A stretch of 10,284 nt of DNA from Marinilabiliaceae bacterium UBA5213 (lineage in GTDB: Bacteria > Bacteroidota > Bacteroidia > Bacteroidales > Marinilabiliaceae), in contig DHVH01000138.1 in the NCBI GenBank assembly GCA_002412555.1, forward strand, positions 1 through 10,284, in the 5' to 3' direction. The position numbers were made by a program, and so were the translations under genes. The notes beneath the pieces are model-generated. The model searched no databases. It was given only the letters and a program-made list of their open reading frames with translations, and was not told the DNA's origin. Shown here piece after piece: positions 6,807 to 10,284 of this stretch (position 1 is the first letter of the stretch; each line of letters begins with the position of its first letter).

Positions 6807-7190
6807 ATGAACATTTTCGTTGGCAGCTTACCCTTTAGAACGGAAGAAGCTGAATTAAAAGAGCTGTTTGAGGCTTATGGTGAAGTAGCATCCGCACGGA
6901 TTATCACTGACAAATTCTCAGGCAGAAGCCGTGGTTTCGGCTTTGTAGAAATGACAGATGACGCAGCAGCACAGAAAGCAATTGATGAATTGAACAATTC
7001 AGAAATTGATGGACGTGCCATCGTTGTTAACAAATCAGAAGAACGTAAAGAAGGTGACAGACGTCGTCCTTCAGGAGGTTCAGGCGGCAGCAGAGGTGGA
7101 TTTGGTGGTGGCGGCGGCAGTCGTGACGGCAACAGAAGAAGTGGCGGCGGCGGCTTTAATCGTGACGGGGGTAACAGAAGGGAATACTAA
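6807..7190 (+). CDS. RRM-domain RNA-binding protein with Gly/Arg-rich tail
   Basis: This 127-residue cytoplasmic protein has one RNA recognition motif (residues 1-77) and a low-complexity Gly/Arg/Ser tail (about 84-127, including GGFGGGGG and SGGGGF). RNP2 is NIFVGSL at 2-8 and RNP1 is RGFGFVEM at 42-49. The RNA-contacting aromatics are Phe4, Phe44 and Phe46. This architecture matches the small RNA-binding proteins of Bacteroidota and cyanobacteria. They bind single-stranded RNA and have been linked to post-transcriptional regulation and cold adaptation. The basic tail resembles RGG-type regions that add nonspecific RNA affinity. The upstream intergenic region is 211 bp and AT-rich, which allows a long leader. 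TATCTTTA at 6768-6775 is a one-mismatch -7 candidate, without a good -33. A strong terminator follows. The domain call is very secure; RNA targets are unknown. Confidence 0.95.
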   Translation: MNIFVGSLPFRTEEAELKELFEAYGEVASARIITDKFSGRSRGFGFVEMTDDAAAQKAIDELNNSEIDGRAIVVNKSEERKEGDRRRPSGGSGGSRGGFGGGGGSRDGNRRSGGGGFNRDGGNRREY

Positions 7191-7267
7191 TCCATATCTG
7201 TCAAACGAAAAGAAGAAGTAGTTTCAGCAAGAAAAATTCAAGACTAAATAATCTTTTTGATCCCTTA

Positions 7268-7301
7268 AAAGGGCTGACCACCAGGTCAGCCCTTTATTTT
7301 T
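7268..7301 (+). terminator. Intrinsic terminator after the RRM gene
   Basis: AAAGGGCTGACC (7268-7279) and GGTCAGCCCTTT (7284-7295) form a perfect 12-bp stem with a 4-nt loop, followed by ATTTTT. It ends the plus-strand RRM gene, 77 bp after its stop. The right arm overlaps the last codons and stop (7286-7288) of the convergent cation diffusion facilitator gene. It could also act on that transcript, where the tail is TTTT. Confidence 0.92.
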
Positions 7302-8203
7302 CGACAATTATGACAAGCTTCACCTGTAAATTCAATGGCAACTGTTGCATGATCAATACCATAAGTCCGGATGATCTCATCGGCCCTTCCCCTGATACCT
7401 TGCTGTGTTGACACCGAGGCATCCTTATCGACCACAACATGGATACTTAACACGTTGTAGTTTCCATCCAGACTCCAACTATGTGTATCATGGACTTCGT
7501 GCACACCATCCAAGGCTACCAACTCCTGCTCCATGCCAACAACATCTAAATCGGAAGGAGTCGTTTGCAGAAAAACATCCAGAATCTTTCTCACATTTCC
7601 AAAAACATGGTAAAGGATATAAATGGCTACACCAATGGAGAGCAAGGGATCAATCCAGAACCACTCTGTGTAAAAAATAACAATACTGCCAATCAAGACA
7701 GCCACCCATCCCAAAACGTCTTCCATCAGATGCAGCATAACAGCACGGTTGTTGAGAGAAGCATTCCCTCCCCTTAACCGCCAAACCGCTAATCCGTTAA
7801 AAACAATCCCTAACACAGCCATCCACATCATACCCTTGGCCATCACCTCCTGGGGTTGAAGCAAGCGTGGAATGGCTTCTTTTAAAATGATTATACTCCC
7901 GGCAAATAGTATCAGGCTCGTAAGCAAAGCTCCCAACGTTGAAAACCGTCGGTAGCCGTAGGTGTAGCGATTATCACTGCCCTTTTCAGCCACCTTTTCG
8001 AGCCATAAGGCGCTGCCTATGGCCACCGTGTCCCCCAAGTCGTGAACCGCATCAGAGAGAATGGCCATAGAATTGGTAATGGCGCCGCCAATAAATTCGA
8101 TGATGGTAAAGAAAAAATTTAGCGCAAAGGCCACTTTTAAGCGCATTCTCACCTTCCCGGCTTCCTCTGGCTTTTCTTTATGATGCTGATGATGGTGTCC
8201 CAT
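7286..8203 (-). CDS. Cation diffusion facilitator (CDF) family metal efflux transporter
   Basis: This is a 305-residue CzcD/ZitB-type inner-membrane exporter that moves Zn2+ or related divalent metals out of the cytoplasm by proton antiport. A histidine-rich start (MGHHHQHHKEK) precedes about six membrane helices. The metal site is visible as two HxxxD pairs: H54/D58 in SDAVHDLGD (helix 2) and H158/D162 in MLHLMED (helix 5). The C-terminal cytoplasmic domain contains VHEVHDTHSWSLDG and IHVVVD and ends in the metal-ligand-like ACHNC. The frame stays open 51 codons further upstream to 8356, but that extension is not CDF-like and would cross the neighbouring terminator. I therefore start at the ATG before GHHHQHH, just after a candidate promoter. 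Its stop lies inside the shared terminator hairpin. Metal specificity is unproven. Confidence 0.93.
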   Translation of the reverse strand: MGHHHQHHKEKPEEAGKVRMRLKVAFALNFFFTIIEFIGGAITNSMAILSDAVHDLGDTVAIGSALWLEKVAEKGSDNRYTYGYRRFSTLGALLTSLILFAGSIIILKEAIPRLLQPQEVMAKGMMWMAVLGIVFNGLAVWRLRGGNASLNNRAVMLHLMEDVLGWVAVLIGSIVIFYTEWFWIDPLLSIGVAIYILYHVFGNVRKILDVFLQTTPSDLDVVGMEQELVALDGVHEVHDTHSWSLDGNYNVLSIHVVVDKDASVSTQQGIRGRADEIIRTYGIDHATVAIEFTGEACHNCRKIKG

Positions 8204-8222
8204 TCTGCTGAAGTTTACCCGA

Positions 8223-8254
8223 CAAATTAAGGAAAAACAAAACGATCGTGCAAT
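8223..8254 (-). promoter_or_regulatory. Candidate promoter of the CDF transporter gene
   Basis: On the minus strand, ATTG (8254-8251) and TTAATTTG (8230-8223) are separated by 20 bp. Each has one mismatch to the Bacteroidota -33 (TTTG) and -7 (TAnnTTTG) elements. It lies between the upstream gene's terminator and the chosen CDF start, and implies a leader of about 15 nt. This supports the start at 8203. Confidence 0.35.
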
Positions 8255-8271
8255 ACCTAAATAGGGGGAGT

Positions 8272-8314
8272 CTAAAAAAGCGCCATTTGTCAGTCTAACT
8301 GGCAAATGGCGCTT
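8272..8314 (-). terminator. Intrinsic terminator after the DUF4861 gene
   Basis: The arms at 8278-8294 and 8298-8314 form a 17-bp stem with a single T/G mismatch (8290/8302) and a 3-nt loop. The core is AAGCGCCATTTG. On the minus strand it is followed by six T residues. It starts 20 bp past the stop of the DUF4861 lipoprotein gene and separates that operon from the CDF gene. Confidence 0.93.
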
Positions 8315-8334
8315 CAAACCACTTAAACAAAAAA

Positions 8335-9576
8335 CTATCGGGTGGTCAGTGACCACGCTTCACTATCCAGCTTAAGAGCTGATTTATGCAATATATCTTT
8401 GAAATAGAATTCGTTGGTAAAGCCGGCATTCTGAACTTCCCAGCCCACTACAAAAGCATATTCCGCGGCAATTCCGTCGGCCAACTTCAAAGCAGTCATG
8501 TGTGTTTCAATAATTCCATCCCCACTTTTAGGGGCCGCTTTGTAATGCAGAAACTGTTGCGCGGGAATAACAACACCCAGTCCCAAAACCTCATCATCAA
8601 AACCCTGATTGCCATGGGTTCCGTAAATGGCAAAATCCTTAGCATCCACCTCAAACACCGGCAGTTCATGCATGTCAACAATACCTGTATAAAGCACCTC
8701 ATCACCTTGAAGGTTCTCAACCCAAACCTGGCTTCGGTAAAAATGATCACCTGCATAAATTGAAATCCGGTGAACAACATCATAAGAGCGGTCTCCGGCC
8801 GGAACACCTTTAAAAGTCAGGTCAAAGACCGATCTTACTGGGCCTTCACTGATTAAACGAAAACCAGCCTCTTCAGCAGGTCCTACCCGATAAACCGCAT
8901 CACCAACACCCAAAGCAATTGCACCTGCCCCTAAAGAATTACCCACTTTCAGGATATCCATGCCCCAATCATCCAGCACATGGTAATTTTGCCCATCAAA
9001 ACCAGCCTTATCCAACACCATTTCATTGGTGCGTTTCCCAAAGATGTCCATCCCATTACGGGCATCATAGTAATTGCGGAAGCCGACTAGGTCATTTTCC
9101 CAGCCTGGACCTTCCATTTGGTAAATGGCTGAGATGGTGGGACTGTCCGTTGATTTTAAACGCCTATCGTCGGTGACCTCTTCGTAAGGGGCCTCCTTGC
9201 GGGCAAATCTGATATTGGTACGATTTTGTACTTCTCCCAAGGACGCTGCATCCACAACTTCAAAACTTAATTGCAGCAATTCGTCCTGGTTAAAATTAGC
9301 CTGAAAGACCAGTTCATCCCATTGACCATCCCCATCTAAGTCATCCATCTGCGAAACGAGCAGACGACCCTTTTTATCAGTGACTTTTATGGTCATGTTA
9401 GCCGATAATTCACCTTTCAACACCGACTCAACAGTGGGCCGATCGACTACAAAGGATTTTCCTAAAACCGGCTGACTGTATGGATTCTGCACTTCCAGGA
9501 AAGGCCCATCGGGCGTCAGACACGAAGTGGCTGTCGCCAATACCATTAAAAACAGTAAATTCAATTTAAACCTCAT
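8335..9576 (-). CDS. DUF4861 family lipoprotein
   Basis: This 413-residue protein has a lipoprotein signal (MRFKLNLLFLMVLATATSC, cysteine at 19) and then a DUF4861-type body. Visible features are an early beta-rich segment with DDLDGDGQWDE at residues 78-88, which resembles an EF-hand/dockerin calcium loop. Later come YYDARNGMDIFGKRTNEMVLDKAGFDGQNYH, a DWGMDILKVGNSLGAGAIALG segment and FYRSQVWVEN. Members of this family recur in Bacteroidota polysaccharide-utilisation regions for pectin and other uronic-acid polymers, but no activity is established. The protein should be exported and membrane-anchored. The stop of the upstream SDR dehydrogenase gene is only 25 bp away, so the two are very probably cotranscribed. 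The gene ends at a strong hairpin. Family recognition is good; enzymatic role (lyase, hydrolase or binding) is open. Confidence 0.85.
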   Translation of the reverse strand: MRFKLNLLFLMVLATATSCLTPDGPFLEVQNPYSQPVLGKSFVVDRPTVESVLKGELSANMTIKVTDKKGRLLVSQMDDLDGDGQWDELVFQANFNQDELLQLSFEVVDAASLGEVQNRTNIRFARKEAPYEEVTDDRRLKSTDSPTISAIYQMEGPGWENDLVGFRNYYDARNGMDIFGKRTNEMVLDKAGFDGQNYHVLDDWGMDILKVGNSLGAGAIALGVGDAVYRVGPAEEAGFRLISEGPVRSVFDLTFKGVPAGDRSYDVVHRISIYAGDHFYRSQVWVENLQGDEVLYTGIVDMHELPVFEVDAKDFAIYGTHGNQGFDDEVLGLGVVIPAQQFLHYKAAPKSGDGIIETHMTALKLADGIAAEYAFVVGWEVQNAGFTNEFYFKDILHKSALKLDSEAWSLTTR

Positions 9577-9601
9577 AACGTATCATTTTTAAGTGTCGGA
9601 A

Positions 9602-10284
9602 CTACAAATCATTTTCACCCTTCACATAGCCAAAGTTAGCCAAAATACCGCCATCTACATACAGTACGTGACCATTGACAAAATCACTGGCCTTAGAAGC
9701 CAAAAACAATGCTGCATTGCCTACATCTTCTGGCTCTCCCCAGCGACCGGCAGGTGTACGGGTCATCACCAAATCGTTGAAGGGGTGATTGCCTTCACGG
9801 ATTTCCGCTGTTTGTGACGTGGCAATATATCCGGGTCCAATGCCATTGATCTGCAAATTGTATTTGGCCCACTCACAAGTCATGTTGGACGTTAACAATT
9901 TAAGACCACCCTTGGCTGCGGCATAGGCAGAAACCGAATTCCGACCATAGACGCTCATCATGGAGCACATGTTGATAATTTTCCCGGAACGCTTTTCAAT
10001 CATTTTAGGTGCCACACGTTTAGCTACAATAAGGGGGGCAATAAGGTCCACCTCAATTACCTGGCGGAAAGCATCCACGGGCATATCTAAAATAGGAATA
10101 CGCTTGATGATGCCGGCGTTGTTTACCAAAATATCGACTGATCCTAAGTCCATTTCAATCTGTGAAATGCCTTTGTCAACCTCCTCTTCCTTGGTCACAT
10201 CAAAAACCAGGGTATAAACATCAATGCCATCTTTGGCATACTCCGCTTGGAGGCCTGTAAAGCGGAGTATGCCAAAGATGGCAT
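9602..10284 (-). CDS. SDR dehydrogenase, gluconate 5-dehydrogenase/KduD-like (5' partial)
   Basis: This is the C-terminal part of a classical NAD(P)-dependent short-chain dehydrogenase, normally about 260 residues. Visible features are NNAGI, the catalytic serine region NMCSMMS, YAAAK (Tyr-x3-Lys), GPGYIAT, and the end HVLYVDGGILANFG. The N-terminal cofactor motif (TGxxxGIG) is missing because the window ends. The sequence fits the gluconate 5-dehydrogenase/2-deoxy-gluconate 3-dehydrogenase (IdnO/KduD) branch, which oxidises or reduces sugar-acid ketones in uronate breakdown. The DUF4861 neighbour 25 bp downstream supports such a role. The frame continues past the internal GTG at 10198, through FDVTKEEE and GLQAEYAKDGIDVY, so that GTG is not the start. 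The last ~28 bases (10257-10284) lie in a perfect inverted repeat and read as non-SDR sequence, so the reliable coding part begins near 10255. Confidence 0.88.
   Translation of the reverse strand, partial: AIFGILRFTGLQAEYAKDGIDVYTLVFDVTKEEEVDKGISQIEMDLGSVDILVNNAGIIKRIPILDMPVDAFRQVIEVDLIAPLIVAKRVAPKMIEKRSGKIINMCSMMSVYGRNSVSAYAAAKGGLKLLTSNMTCEWAKYNLQINGIGPGYIATSQTAEIREGNHPFNDLVMTRTPAGRWGEPEDVGNAALFLASKASDFVNGHVLYVDGGILANFGYVKGENDL
10224..10284. repeat. Perfect 25-bp inverted repeat at the window end
   Basis: Bases 10224-10248 (atgccatctttggcatactc then cgctt) are exactly complementary in reverse to 10260-10284, with an 11-nt spacer. The right arm runs to the final base, so the repeat may extend further. 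It lies inside the SDR coding frame. It looks more like a fold-back chimera or assembly end than a biological terminator, since no U-tract follows. Confidence 0.9.

Noticed and set aside
6807..7190. Open frames antisense to, and in another frame of, the RRM gene's Gly-rich tail
   Set aside because: Low-complexity GGC/GGT codons keep other frames open. The Pro-rich and Val/Ala-rich translations are shadows of the Gly/Arg tail.
8204..8356. N-terminal extension of the CDF protein by 51 codons
   Set aside because: The extension lacks CDF features, overlaps the stop of the DUF4861 gene, and crosses that gene's terminator and the candidate CDF promoter. The ATG before GHHHQHH is a better start.
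9602..10198. SDR gene starting at the GTG at 10198
   Set aside because: The reading frame continues upstream with good SDR-like sequence, and a start here would omit the cofactor-binding motif. The gene is 5' partial.

Overview
The window looks like ordinary chromosomal DNA from a member of the Bacteroidota, probably a Marinilabiliales/Bacteroidales-type organism. The evidence is AT-rich spacers with no Shine-Dalgarno sequences, a TAnnTTTG-type -7 element, a free-standing MnmD, an RRM protein with a glycine-rich tail, relaxed lipoprotein cleavage sites, and a DUF4861 lipoprotein beside a uronate-type short-chain dehydrogenase. The species cannot be fixed from this sequence alone.

Layout: a cytoplasmic cyclophilin (minus strand) occupies the left end. 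A plus-strand pRiA4b ORF-3-like protein follows and ends at a strong hairpin (1361-1400) that can serve both strands. From about 5.2 kb down to 1.5 kb, four minus-strand genes run in the order MATE exporter, mnmD tRNA-modification methyltransferase, a cytoplasmic FKBP isomerase and a lipoprotein FKBP isomerase. The gaps between them are 49-67 bp and I see no terminator inside, so they may share a transcript. A transaldolase-family enzyme with fructose-6-phosphate-aldolase-type residues lies upstream, between two hairpin terminators. Next comes an unrecognised five-helix membrane protein, divergent from an RRM RNA-binding protein. The RNA-binding gene converges on a cation diffusion facilitator whose last codons lie inside the shared terminator hairpin. 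The right end holds a DUF4861 lipoprotein and a partial SDR dehydrogenase of the gluconate 5-dehydrogenase/KduD type, which form a likely uronate (pectin-type) utilisation operon.

No gene-free stretch exceeds 300 bp. I do not see a clearly new system, CRISPR array, transposase, tRNA or rRNA. The most unusual signals are structural. One is an 8-bp tandem repeat array that overlaps a stop codon and has related copies near neighbouring gene ends. The other is a perfect 25-bp inverted repeat ending at the last base of the window; it sits inside the SDR coding region and looks like a fold-back junction or assembly artefact.
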